Origin: Paenibacillus sp. HGH0039 | GTDB taxonomy: Bacteria; Bacillota; Bacilli; Paenibacillales; NBRC-103111 | Assembly: GCF_000411255.1 (NCBI RefSeq) | Contig: NZ_KE150412.1 | Location: 1,556,422-1,620,421 of the forward strand | DNA length: 64,000 bases | Reading direction: 5' to 3' | Part shown: positions 15,679 to 23,958 of the stretch, piece by piece | Numbering within the stretch: the stretch's first letter is position 1 | Layout of the letters: the number at the start of each line of letters is the position of its first letter | Made by a program: the position numbers and the translations under genes | Notes under the pieces: model-generated | What the model was told of the DNA's origin: nothing | The model's database searches: none | What the model saw: the letters and a program-made list of their open reading frames with translations, nothing else

Positions 15679-15948
15679 TTAATCAGCCCATCCCATGAAC
15701 TCGGTCATAACTTTCTGTGGAGTCGAATAGCTAGAGGTTTGAGTTAAGGCTCTTTGTTTATTTCTTATTTGTGCTTTCACTTGAATGGTCTTTTCTTTTC
15801 TTTTCTTTTTGTTTTTCAAAATTAAATCCATCCCGGCCATCAAAATCAGTAAAAAGATAGAATGGATTAAAGGTTTAAGAAAACTGGAATCGTCATAAAT
15901 AAAGTAAGCTACTATAAAGTTAAGTATCAAAATAATAAAATAGGTCAA
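15679..15948 (-). CDS. Two-TM protein fused to the FMGWA tail (chimeric remnant)
   Basis: An 89-residue frame. Its N-terminal 50 residues are two hydrophobic helices unrelated to the secreted protein at 7913, but its last 16 residues (SYSTPQKVMTEFMGWAD) match that protein's C-terminus, and the downstream DNA is homologous too. It most likely arose when the 5' part of a 7913-type gene was replaced by recombination. Whether it is expressed is unclear; no strong ribosome site was seen. Confidence 0.5.
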   Translation of the reverse strand: MTYFIILILNFIVAYFIYDDSSFLKPLIHSIFLLILMAGMDLILKNKKKRKEKTIQVKAQIRNKQRALTQTSSYSTPQKVMTEFMGWAD

Positions 15949-15955
15949 AAGTTAA

Positions 15956-16588
15956 TCAACTCTCATTCTCAGAACCCAGGGTCCTCATTTTAGCAACTAA
16001 AGCTTCCGCCTCTTTTTGCAGTTCCTCTACCGTGATCTTCCCGATGTCATAATCCCTGTAAGCCTCATCTCCGTGATGCAGATGCTCGACCCAGGCATCT
16101 AACAAAGCCCGGTAAGTTACATCCAGATGACGGAGATTACCCGTGGACCCCACATAACCTTTTCCGGCTATAAAAGTCTCAAACCTTACAGCGTATCCGC
16201 GCAAATTGCTGCATTCCGGTAGTAAATGTACAACTCCGTCGTAATCCACAACCAGAACATGGTTAACTTCGTCATCGCCATTTTCCAGAACGTTCATGAC
16301 TTCCTCTTTCGTGAAGAAAATATTTTGGGGAAGGGACGTGCGATGCTGCCTGATGGTGAAAGCCGGTGAACCATACGAATAGGATTCAGACTCGTTATAA
16401 ATTTTTTCATCATCCACGTAAACTACGGGGTTGTTCTTCATCCATTGTTCGGCAAGATCGTAATCCCTAAATACCGCATCCCCATCTTGTATGGACAAGT
16501 TTTGATTAACCTCTTTAAATGTGCCGTCCTTTTGAAGACGATGGGTGTGCACGTATACTTTTCTAATATCTATAGTAAACACGACCAT
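15956..16588 (-). CDS. Hypothetical cytoplasmic protein
   Basis: A 210-residue soluble protein with no signal peptide and mixed alpha/beta character (VYVHTHRLQKDGTFKEVNQN, FRDYDLAEQWMKNNPVVYVD, AYRDYDIGKITVEELQKEAE). A GGAGGAG lies 15 bp before the ATG, a longer spacing than usual, so the start is uncertain. I do not recognise the family. It precedes the FMGWA-tail remnant in the same direction. Confidence 0.6.
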   Translation of the reverse strand: MVVFTIDIRKVYVHTHRLQKDGTFKEVNQNLSIQDGDAVFRDYDLAEQWMKNNPVVYVDDEKIYNESESYSYGSPAFTIRQHRTSLPQNIFFTKEEVMNVLENGDDEVNHVLVVDYDGVVHLLPECSNLRGYAVRFETFIAGKGYVGSTGNLRHLDVTYRALLDAWVEHLHHGDEAYRDYDIGKITVEELQKEAEALVAKMRTLGSENES

Positions 16589-16690
16589 GACAGATTAGTT
16601 CATCTCCTCCCTATTAGCCTTTCTCCGGTCAAGCATGCGCGCTCTTGCTCCCGGTGATGCCGTGCCGCTTTGATAATTCCGGTTGATTTG

Positions 16691-17029
16691 TTATTTTATC
16701 AAGCTCGGGTTTTCATCATGTTTGTACTTAGGCAAATTTCCATATTGATCACGAGCCCCTTCTAGTTGATTCCATTTTTCTCCGTTATGGCTGTACACAT
16801 AGGTTATGTCGGGTTCATCTTTAAATTTAACGTAGACGGGGTACGCAGGAGTTTTACTATGCTTCCCCTTGATACTTAAAATCTCCTCATCGGCATACTT
16901 CTTGGTCTCAATCAGGTACTTTCTTAACTCTTTTTCGTAATTGTTGATATTCATTCTAATGTCTATAAAATACCAGGCCGGGAGAACTGCTATTACTCCT
17001 AGAAAGTAAAAGATTTTTCTATTTTTCAC
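16691..17029 (-). CDS. DUF3139-family membrane-anchored protein
   Basis: A 112-residue protein with an N-terminal TM (KIFYFLGVIAVLPAWYFID) and a DUF3139-type extracellular domain (YLIETKKYADEEILSIKGKH, YPVYVKFKDEPDITYVYSHN). A GTG start follows AGGAGG. It is paralogous to the next gene (17196). The family has no known function and is common in Bacillales as small anchored proteins. Confidence 0.75.
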   Translation of the reverse strand: MKNRKIFYFLGVIAVLPAWYFIDIRMNINNYEKELRKYLIETKKYADEEILSIKGKHSKTPAYPVYVKFKDEPDITYVYSHNGEKWNQLEGARDQYGNLPKYKHDENPSLIK

Positions 17030-17195
17030 GAAAAGCCTCCTATTTCACAATTACCATAAGGAATTTTCAAAAGGTAATGCCTTCAAGATATGGTTTCTCA
17101 CTGTTTCTCACTGATATAAGATGCTAACTAACTACAAAAGCGGGGGGAAGTAGACGAGCCCCACCCATTCATATGTAAGCAAGCAAAAAAAAGGA

Positions 17196-17540
17196 TTATA
17201 GCGTCTCTTTGTCGGTATGCTTGCGCAGAATCAGGTGCCAATTGCTATCCAAACCCGGTGGAGCTTGAATGTACTTATCGTCCCTGTATATGTAGAGATA
17301 CGTGACATCGGGTTCGTCCGTGAATTTTACATAGATCGGATACTTCGGCATCTTGCTGATTTTTGCCTCAATGCTGAGGATTTCCTCCTCCTGGTAGTGT
17401 TTCGTTTCGGTTAAATAAGCCAGAATTCCTCTTTCGAGTTTATAAAGGGTGTACCGGGAATAAGCAAAGGGGGAAAGCGCAAGCAGCAGGATAGCGGTCC
17501 CGATGATCACAGAGGATTTTTTGATTCGGACAGAAGGCAT
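17196..17540 (-). CDS. DUF3139-family membrane-anchored protein
   Basis: A 114-residue paralogue of the previous gene (YLTETKHYQEEEILSIEAKI, YPIYVKFTDEPDVTYLYIYR) with one TM near the N-terminus. The ATG at 17540 has AAAGGAG 8 bp upstream. The pair probably arose by tandem duplication. Confidence 0.75.
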   Translation of the reverse strand: MPSVRIKKSSVIIGTAILLLALSPFAYSRYTLYKLERGILAYLTETKHYQEEEILSIEAKISKMPKYPIYVKFTDEPDVTYLYIYRDDKYIQAPPGLDSNWHLILRKHTDKETL

Positions 17541-17670
17541 GAACTTCACTCCTTTTCGCCCAATAGGGCCAGGTCAAGATAATTTCATGCTAATGGTACA
17601 ACTAAGTAATGTCAAATATTGGATAAGCCAATACTCCCCCTTCTACTTGCTGTCTACAAAAAATCCCAAC

Positions 17671-17704
17671 AAAAAAAAGCCCCCCGGTCCATAACCGGGG
17701 AGCT
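17671..17704 (-). terminator. Intrinsic terminator of the ppdK-ccpN-PSRP operon
   Basis: On the minus strand AGCTCCCCGGT pairs with ACCGGGGGGCT, followed by eight T residues, about 30 bp after the PSRP stop. Confidence 0.88.
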
Positions 17705-17732
17705 TCACCCAACCGCTCAAGCGGTGGTTTGT

Positions 17733-18551
17733 TTACGCCTGCAAAAACTCAATGATCAGACCTGCCGTCTCCTCGATGGCTTTGTCCGTCACGTCAATGA
17801 CCGGGCAGCGGAGCCGCTTCGCAATGCTGCTGGCATGCTCCAACTCTTCGTTGATCCGGTTCATGGTGGCATACTGGGAGCCGAACGGCAGGCCCAGCGT
17901 CTTCAGCCGCTCGATCCGGATCTTGAACAGCTTCTCCGCGTTCATGGTGAGGGCCACGATGCGGCTGCCGGGGAACTCGAACAGCTCCTTCGGAAGCTTC
18001 ACTTCGGGCACGAGCGGGAAGTTCGCGACTTTGTAGCCTTTGTGCGCCAGGAAGATGCTGAGAGGCGTCTTCGAAGTGCGGGACACGCCGATGAGTACGA
18101 TGTCGGCTTTCATCATCGAAGTCGTATCGCGCCCGTCGTCGCATTTGACGGCGAATTCAATGGCCTCGACCCGCCGGAAATAGGCGTCGTCAAGTTCGTG
18201 CATGAGGCCGGGCTTACGGCTCGGCGCCCCGTCGAACGTGTCGATGTACGCCTGCATCATGGGCCCCATGATGTCGATGGCGCGGACGCCCAGGCGGATC
18301 GCCTCTTCTTTCATCATTTCCCGCAGTTCAGGCTGGACGAGCGTGTAAGCGACGAAGCCGCCTTCGCGGTGCACTTCCTCCATAATCTCGCGGATTTCAT
18401 CTTCATGCTTAATGTGTCCGATGCGCCGCATCTTGACGTTGTGGCCGTTAAACTGGCGGATTGTGGCGCGTACGACCGTCTCCGCCGTCTCTCCGACAGA
18501 ATCGGAGCAGATTGTGATCGTTTGTTGCGCCTCATGTGCATCCTGAACCAT
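17733..18551 (-). CDS. Pyruvate phosphate dikinase regulatory protein (PSRP, DUF299/YqfL)
   Basis: A 272-residue bifunctional kinase/pyrophosphorylase that, in this family, inactivates PPDK by ADP-dependent phosphorylation of a threonine and reactivates it by Pi-dependent removal. Hallmarks seen are ITICSDSVGETAETVVRATI near the N-terminus and the nucleotide-binding GVSRTSKTPLSIFLAHKG near residue 150. The ATG at 18551 gives the family length; an earlier GTG would overlap the ccpN stop. Its substrate PPDK is encoded two genes upstream in the same operon, and that enzyme has the T-x-H target, so the assignment to PPDK rather than PEP synthase is supported. Confidence 0.94.
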   Translation of the reverse strand: MVQDAHEAQQTITICSDSVGETAETVVRATIRQFNGHNVKMRRIGHIKHEDEIREIMEEVHREGGFVAYTLVQPELREMMKEEAIRLGVRAIDIMGPMMQAYIDTFDGAPSRKPGLMHELDDAYFRRVEAIEFAVKCDDGRDTTSMMKADIVLIGVSRTSKTPLSIFLAHKGYKVANFPLVPEVKLPKELFEFPGSRIVALTMNAEKLFKIRIERLKTLGLPFGSQYATMNRINEELEHASSIAKRLRCPVIDVTDKAIEETAGLIIEFLQA

Positions 18552-18571
18552 CCGGTATGTGTTCCCCTTCC

Positions 18572-19213
18572 TTACCACTTCCTCGCTGCGTCGAGCAGCA
18601 CTTTGGTCATTGTTGTTTTGGAGATGCGCCCTACCACTTCCAGAGACGGCGTATCGCTGCCGTTCTCATGCGGCACGACCACAGGCAGCATATCGACCTG
18701 GTTCTCCGCCATTTTACGGGCGGCTTCGATGACGTCGTCATCGGGAGTCACCGTAACGAGCTGCGGCTTGCGCGTCATGACCAGCGAAACCGGCATGGAG
18801 GCGGCCGCAGGGTTGCCCAGCGTCACTTTGAGCAGATCTTTCGGCGAAATCACGCCAAGCAGCATGCCTTCTTCATCCGCTACGACAAGCCCGCCCACGT
18901 TATCTACAAAAAGGGCGACGACGGCGTCGCCCACGGTAGCGGTTTTGCGTACGATGACAGGCATGGACTGCACCTGTTTGACTTTCAGTTTCAGCCCGCC
19001 CGCCTGTTCTTCGCGAAACGACTGGTTCGGAAAATAACCGACCTTCGGCTTCGCGTTAATATGGCCGAGCATCACCAGAAGAGACAGATCCGAACGGATC
19101 GTCGGACGGCTTACGCCAAGCTGTTCGGCAATCTGCTCCCCGGTTATGGGCGCTTGCTTATGAATGAATTCCAGAATTTCCATCTGGCGCTGAGACAGCT
19201 GTATGACTCTCAC
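18572..19213 (-). CDS. ccpN: CcpN-like repressor (HTH plus two CBS domains)
   Basis: A 213-residue protein. It has an N-terminal HTH_11-type winged helix (RQMEILEFIHKQAPITGEQI, LGVSRPTIRSDLSLLVMLGH), then two CBS domains (about residues 75-135, VGDAVVALFVDNVGGLVVAD; and 145-205, VTPDDDVIEAARKMAENQVD). This matches CcpN/YqzB of Bacillus, which represses gluconeogenic genes (gapB, pckA) and the sRNA gene sr1 during glycolytic growth, sensing the ATP/ADP state. Here it lies between ppdK and the PSRP gene, close to an SR1P-like gene and glpX, which fits control of the same pathway. Confidence 0.92.
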   Translation of the reverse strand: MRVIQLSQRQMEILEFIHKQAPITGEQIAEQLGVSRPTIRSDLSLLVMLGHINAKPKVGYFPNQSFREEQAGGLKLKVKQVQSMPVIVRKTATVGDAVVALFVDNVGGLVVADEEGMLLGVISPKDLLKVTLGNPAAASMPVSLVMTRKPQLVTVTPDDDVIEAARKMAENQVDMLPVVVPHENGSDTPSLEVVGRISKTTMTKVLLDAARKW

Positions 19214-19273
19214 TCCTCACGGGCGGATTCCCGCAGGTGAATCGGGTATATCTCCATGATATATAAAATGCGG

Positions 19274-21964
19274 TCAGGATACAATCCTTTGCTGCCCGGA
19301 GGCGGCTTTTTCCGCGGCCATCTCGATTTCGGCCTGCGCGGCCGCTATGCGCGCGAGCGGCACGCGGTAAGGGGAGCAGGACACGTAATCGAGCCCGGTT
19401 TCCCGGCAGAACCGGATCGACTTCGGATCGCCGCCGTGCTCGCCGCAGACGCCGGTTTTGAGCTTCGGCTTCGCGGCGCGCGCGCGGGTAACGGCCAGTT
19501 CGATCAGTTGGCCGACGCCGTCGCGGTCCAGCACCTGGAACGGATTGTCCGGCAGCAGCTTGCTGTCGACGTAATGCGTGAGGAATTTGCCCTCCGCGTC
19601 GTCGCGGCTGTATCCGAACGTCATCTGCGTCAAATCGTTCGTGCCGAACGAGAAGAAGTCGGCGTGCTGCACGATCTGCGGCGCGGTCAGCGCGGCCCGC
19701 GGCACCTCGATCATCGTGCCGACACGATAATTGACCTGGGCGCGCAGGTCGCCGAGCATGCGGTCCGCGACCTCGTCGACCAGCCCGCGCATAATGCGCA
19801 ACTCGTTGGCGTGACCCACGAGCGGGATCATAATTTCCGGCGATACGTCGACGCCGTCGTTCAGGCAGGCCAGGGCCGCCCCGAAAATCGCTTCGATCTG
19901 CATGCTGTAAATTTCGGGGAACAGGATGCCCAGCCGGCAGCCCCGCTGCCCCAGCATCGGGTTCACTTCGTGCAGGCCGCGGACTTTGCGGATCAGGAAC
20001 TCCAGCTTCTGCAGTTCGGCATCCGGAACCGAAGTCCCGGCGCGAGCGGCCGTCAGCTGCGCATGACGCGCCACAAGCTCCTCCAGGTTCGGGAGAAACT
20101 CGTGCAGAGGAGGGTCCAACAGCCGGATCGTCACGGGCAGGCCGGCCATCGCGCGGAAGATGGCGTCGAAATCGCCCTGCTGCATCGGCAGCAGCTTCTC
20201 CAGCGCGGCTCCGCGGGCCGCATCCGAGTCGGCCAGAATCATCTCCTGGACGATCGGCAGCCGCTGCGGGGAGAGGAACATGTGCTCCGTGCGGCATAGG
20301 CCGACGCCTTCCGCTCCGAAGCTGCGCGCTTTCGCCGCGTCTTCGGGATTGTCCGCGTTGGCGTACACCTTCATCTGCCGCACGTCGTCCGCCCACTCCA
20401 GCATCAGTTGGAGCTCGGCGGACATATCCGCTTCCTTGAGCGGCACTTCGCCGATCATGACGCGCCCCGTGGCGCCGTCGATCGTGAGCCAGTCGCCTTC
20501 GCGGATCGCTACCCCGCCGATGGAGGCCTGCTTCTCCTCGCTGTCGATGGCCAGCAGCTCGCAGCCGCATACGCACGGCTTGCCCATGCCGCGCGCCACG
20601 ACCGCCGCATGGCTCGTCATGCCGCCGCGGGACGTCAGCACGCCTCGCGCCGCGAGCACGCCGTGGATATCTTCCGGCGTCGTTTCCGTGCGGACGAGAA
20701 TGACGGCTTTGCCCGCACGGGCCCAGGCGTCGGCTTCGTCCGCCGTGAAGACGGCCTGTCCGCAGGCCGCCCCCGGCGATGCCGGAAGGCCCGTCGCCAG
20801 CGCGGCCGGAGCTTCGCTTTCATCCAGGCTCGGATGAAGGAGCTGATCCAGGTGCGAAGGCTCTACGCGGAGCAGCGCCTCTTCCTTCGTCAGGATGCCC
20901 GCCTGGACGAGCTCCACGGCGATTCTCATGGCCGCTTGAGCCGTTCTTTTGCCGTTGCGCGTCTGGAGCATGTAAAGCGTCCCGTTTTCAACGGTGAATT
21001 CGATGTCCTGCATATCCGAGTAATGCCGCTCCAGCAGCTCCGCCATCCCGACAAGCTTCTCGTAAACGGCAGGCATGTCCCCCGCCAGCTTGGCGATCGG
21101 CTGAGGCGTACGTACGCCCGCGACGACGTCTTCCCCCTGCGCATTCGTCAAATATTCGCCGAACAGGACTCTCTCTCCCGTGCTCGGATTGCGTGTAAAC
21201 ACAACGCCCGTGCCGCTTTCTTCGTTAAGATTGCCGAACACCATCGCCTGGATGTTGACGGCGGTTCCCTGTTCGTCCGGGATTCCGTTCAACCGGCGGT
21301 AAATTTGCGCGCGCTGGTTATTCCAGGAGCGGAAAACCGCTTCGACGGCCAGCCGGAGCTGCTCGTAAACGTCCTGCGGAAACGAAACGCCCGCTCTTTT
21401 CAAAATAAGCGCTTTATACGTGCCGATCAGCTCCTGCCAGTCCTCCGCCCGGATATCCTGGTCGGATTCCGTCCCGGCGGCCTGTTTCAGCGCGTGAAGT
21501 TTTTTCTCGAACCAGGCTCCCTCGATTCCGAAAACGACGCTGCCGAACATCTGGATCAGGCGGCGGTAGCAGTCATAGGCGAAACGCGGGTTTTGGGTGG
21601 CGGCGGCCAAGCCTTCCACCGTGTCGTCGTTAAGGCCAAGGTTTAGAATCGTATCCATCATGCCCGGCATGGACGTGACCGAACCCGAACGGACCGAGAC
21701 GAGGAGCGGCGAAGCCGCGTCCCCGAAACGTTGTCCTTTGCGCTGTTCAAGCTCCGCCATCGCTTCGCGCACTTCCGCGAGCAGACCGTCCGGCAGCCGG
21801 CTTTCTATATAGTAAGCTCTGCAAGCTTCCGTAGTCAGAGTGAACCCCGGGGGAACGGCAAGCCCCGCCCGGGTCATTTCGGCCAAATTGGCGCCCTTGC
21901 CGCCAAGAAGTCCCGCTAGTGATTGATTTCCCTCATAAAAATGCATCAGCCATTGCTTGCTCAT
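19274..21964 (-). CDS. ppdK: Pyruvate, phosphate dikinase
   Basis: An 896-residue enzyme converting pyruvate, ATP and Pi to PEP, AMP and PPi, and the reverse. The N-terminal ATP-grasp domain (GGKGANLAEMTRAGLAVPPG) is followed by the swivelling phosphohistidine domain (TSRGGMTSHAAVVARGMGKP, His near residue 447) and the C-terminal PEP/pyruvate TIM barrel ending with the catalytic Cys in KTGVCGEHGGDPKSI. The Thr two residues before the His is the known target of PSRP, encoded downstream. The start overlaps the SR1P-like gene by 32 bp. With GlpX it supports the gluconeogenic direction, though PPDK may also serve PPi-dependent glycolysis. Confidence 0.97.
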   Translation of the reverse strand: MSKQWLMHFYEGNQSLAGLLGGKGANLAEMTRAGLAVPPGFTLTTEACRAYYIESRLPDGLLAEVREAMAELEQRKGQRFGDAASPLLVSVRSGSVTSMPGMMDTILNLGLNDDTVEGLAAATQNPRFAYDCYRRLIQMFGSVVFGIEGAWFEKKLHALKQAAGTESDQDIRAEDWQELIGTYKALILKRAGVSFPQDVYEQLRLAVEAVFRSWNNQRAQIYRRLNGIPDEQGTAVNIQAMVFGNLNEESGTGVVFTRNPSTGERVLFGEYLTNAQGEDVVAGVRTPQPIAKLAGDMPAVYEKLVGMAELLERHYSDMQDIEFTVENGTLYMLQTRNGKRTAQAAMRIAVELVQAGILTKEEALLRVEPSHLDQLLHPSLDESEAPAALATGLPASPGAACGQAVFTADEADAWARAGKAVILVRTETTPEDIHGVLAARGVLTSRGGMTSHAAVVARGMGKPCVCGCELLAIDSEEKQASIGGVAIREGDWLTIDGATGRVMIGEVPLKEADMSAELQLMLEWADDVRQMKVYANADNPEDAAKARSFGAEGVGLCRTEHMFLSPQRLPIVQEMILADSDAARGAALEKLLPMQQGDFDAIFRAMAGLPVTIRLLDPPLHEFLPNLEELVARHAQLTAARAGTSVPDAELQKLEFLIRKVRGLHEVNPMLGQRGCRLGILFPEIYSMQIEAIFGAALACLNDGVDVSPEIMIPLVGHANELRIMRGLVDEVADRMLGDLRAQVNYRVGTMIEVPRAALTAPQIVQHADFFSFGTNDLTQMTFGYSRDDAEGKFLTHYVDSKLLPDNPFQVLDRDGVGQLIELAVTRARAAKPKLKTGVCGEHGGDPKSIRFCRETGLDYVSCSPYRVPLARIAAAQAEIEMAAEKAASGQQRIVS

Positions 21965-22124
21965 TGTGTCCCACTCCCTCTTTGTCTACGGCTGCCCGAC
22001 AGGCGCCATCTTTACATTGCGTGTAATACAAGGTCACTTTCTCCGTATCCAATTCCCCGACGATCTCGTTGCACCATTTGCAGAGCAGAGTTCCCAGCAT
22101 GACGTCCGATTTCGCCTTGCTCAT
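21933..22124 (-). CDS. SR1P-like small protein (GapA-binding peptide family)
   Basis: A 63-residue protein whose central part (MLGTLLCKWCNEIVGELDTE followed by KVTLYYTQC) matches SR1P, the 39-residue peptide encoded by the dual-function sRNA SR1 of Bacillus that binds GapA. The two conserved CxxC/C positions are present. The true start is uncertain: ATG at 22133, 22124 or 22100; the last aligns with the SR1P N-terminus. A C-terminal extension overlaps ppdK, so the two are probably co-transcribed. In Bacillus sr1 is repressed by CcpN and CcpA. A ccpN-like gene lies downstream here, which strengthens the assignment. Confidence 0.75.
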   Translation of the reverse strand: MSKAKSDVMLGTLLCKWCNEIVGELDTEKVTLYYTQCKDGACRAAVDKEGVGHNEQAMADAFL

Positions 22125-22301
22125 TGTTTTCATCGCTCCTCTGTGATTGGTTGTTGGTTCTTAATGAAGATATATGACGTCATAATCCCGTTCATGATGA
22201 AATCCCTTTCATTCTTTTTAAAAAAGAGGAAAGTTCGTCCCATCGTGAGCATAACATGCAGCATTTGGGCTGCACATTTCAAAATAATCCTCAAACAAGG
22301 A

Positions 22302-22330
22302 TTGATTTCACTTATTTTATATCATATATT
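22302..22330 (+). promoter_or_regulatory. Sigma-A promoter of glpX with overlapping CcpN-like site
   Basis: TTGATT (22302-22307), a 17-bp spacer and TATATT (22325-22330) form a good sigma-A promoter 66 bp before the glpX start. On the minus strand, 22326-22316 reads TATGATATAAA, a 10 of 11 match to the published CcpN box TRTGHYATAYW, placed over the -10 region where binding would block transcription. Confidence 0.5.
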
Positions 22331-22395
22331 AGTATTTAGTACAACACATTAATTTATATATGAGTCATATTAAACATGTGGAGGGAAAACAGAAG

Positions 22396-23370
22396 ATGCA
22401 GAGAGAACTGTCTTTGGAAATCGTACGTGTGACGGAAGCCGCCGCTCTTGCGGCCGCCCGCTGGATGGGACGCGGGGATAAAAACGAGGCGGACGGCGCC
22501 GCAACTGCCGCTATGAGGGAGTCGTTCCGTTCCGTTTCCATGAAAGGAACCGTCGTGATCGGCGAAGGCGAGATGGACGAGGCGCCCATGCTCTATATCG
22601 GTGAGAGCGTAGGCAGCGGGGACGGACCGGAAGTCGACATTGCCGTAGACCCCGTCGAAGGCACGGAGCTCGTTTCCAAGGCGCTCAACAACGCGCTCGC
22701 GGTTATCGCGGCCGCAGATAAAGGCAAACTCCTGCACGCGCCCGACATGTATATGGAGAAGCTGGCCGTCGGACCCGCGCTCTGCGGAAAGCTGAGCCTG
22801 GACGAGCCGCTGGAGAAGACGCTGCGATCGGCGGCCCGCCTGCTCGACAAGAACATCGCCGATCTGACGGTGTCGATTCTCGACCGCGAACGCCATGCGG
22901 AGCATATCGCCGTGCTGCGCCGGGTCGGCGTCCGGCTCAAGCTGCTCAGCGACGGCGATGTGGCCGGGGCGATGGCGCCGGCGTTCCCGGAATCCGGCGT
23001 CGATCTCTACATCGGCTCCGGCGGTGCGCCGGAAGGCGTGCTGGCCGCGGCCGCGCTGCACTGTCTGGGCGGCGAGCTGCAGGGCCGCCTCATGCCGTCC
23101 GGCGAAGAAGACGCGGCGCGCTGCCGCGCGATGGGCATCGACGATCCGGCGAAGCTGCTGCGCCTGCCGGATATGATCGGCGACGACGATGTCATCTTCG
23201 CCGCAACGGGCATTACGCCGGGCGATTTCCTGGGCGGCGTGCGCTTTCTCTCCGCGGAGCGGGCCGAGACGCACTCCATCGTCATGCGCGCGAAAACGCG
23301 GACGATCCGGTACGTCCGCTCGATTCACCATCTGCCGAGCAAGCCGGTGGCCGTGGCGGTGGTGGGCTAG
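22396..23370 (+). CDS. glpX: Class II fructose-1,6-bisphosphatase
   Basis: A 324-residue GlpX-type phosphatase that hydrolyses fructose-1,6-bisphosphate in gluconeogenesis. Metal and phosphate-site motifs are present: GEGEMDEAPMLYIGE, DIAVDPVEGTEL, and IGSGGAPEGVLAAAALHCLG. The ATG at 22396 follows GTGGAGGG; the longer frame from 22360 adds 12 non-conserved residues. It is divergent from the SR1P-ppdK-ccpN-PSRP operon, so both sides of the 270-bp gap serve the pyruvate-to-hexose route. Confidence 0.95.
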   Translation: MQRELSLEIVRVTEAAALAAARWMGRGDKNEADGAATAAMRESFRSVSMKGTVVIGEGEMDEAPMLYIGESVGSGDGPEVDIAVDPVEGTELVSKALNNALAVIAAADKGKLLHAPDMYMEKLAVGPALCGKLSLDEPLEKTLRSAARLLDKNIADLTVSILDRERHAEHIAVLRRVGVRLKLLSDGDVAGAMAPAFPESGVDLYIGSGGAPEGVLAAAALHCLGGELQGRLMPSGEEDAARCRAMGIDDPAKLLRLPDMIGDDDVIFAATGITPGDFLGGVRFLSAERAETHSIVMRAKTRTIRYVRSIHHLPSKPVAVAVVG

Positions 23371-23824
23371 GTTTAAACGGGCTACGGGTTTCGGGTTTCG
23401 GGTTTCGGGTTACCGATTTCGGGTTTGCAAAGCTTACTGGTTTGCAGGTTTGCACTTTCGCTCCCGGCTGACGCACGACTCTCCAGGTGAGGATGCCCGG
23501 CAGCGGTGCCGGAAGCGAAACAACGATACGGGAAGCTTGACGATGGCTCTCTCCGATTCCCGGTGGCCGGTGCAATCCCTCTACTCCTGACAGGAGCGCC
23601 CCTCCCTTGCACCAATAAACATCAAAAAAGGACGCGATCAGATGATCCGCGTCCTTCTTGGTGTGTCCGGCTGCTGCCAGCGAAAAAATCGGCCGTTTTT
23701 CTTGTTCGATCCAGGCGAAATCAATCCCCGTTTCTCATCCGTCATAGAACCGCCGCAGCTTCCGCCCAAGCGACCTTTCTATTATCTTCTACTGCCGCCG
23801 CTGACCACGCCCTGCTTATAAACG
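23371..23824. other. Gene-free region downstream of glpX
   Basis: No supported gene. It contains CGGGTTT heptamer repeats (23385-23411, 3.7 tandem copies, with a further one near 23418) and a minus-strand terminator (23623-23656). Confidence 0.55.
23623..23656 (-). terminator. Intrinsic terminator, minus-oriented
   Basis: AAGGACGCG / CGCGTCCTT stem. On the minus strand it is followed by TTTTTTG, while the plus side has only TTCTT. It can end the transcript of the SLH gene at 23959. Confidence 0.65.
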
Positions 23825-23872
23825 CCGAACACCTCCCTGAAATCAGGAATCCGATTTCAGGGAGGTGTTCGG
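23825..23872. repeat. Perfect 20-bp inverted repeat, 8-nt loop
   Basis: CCGAACACCTCCCTGAAATC and its exact complement flank AGGAATCC. No T-run follows on either side, so a simple intrinsic terminator is doubtful. It lies 87 bp past the SLH gene stop. Confidence 0.7.
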
Positions 23873-23958
23873 GATGCCAGGCATCGCCCTAAGTCCGAGA
23901 CAGCTGAGGAGCTTCACTCCCCTTCTGCCCGACCTGCGGGACTTTATGCCACGGCCGT

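Noticed and set aside
17619..19037. Long plus frame of 472 codons
   Set aside because: It runs antisense through the PSRP and ccpN genes; His/Arg/Asp-rich shadow of GC-rich coding DNA.
19158..20576. 472-codon frame on the minus strand inside ppdK
   Set aside because: It is in the wrong frame relative to PPDK, which is complete and conserved across this stretch.
23506..23892. 128-codon plus frame downstream of glpX
   Set aside because: It crosses a terminator and a 20-bp palindrome, lacks a ribosome site and has no protein-like pattern.
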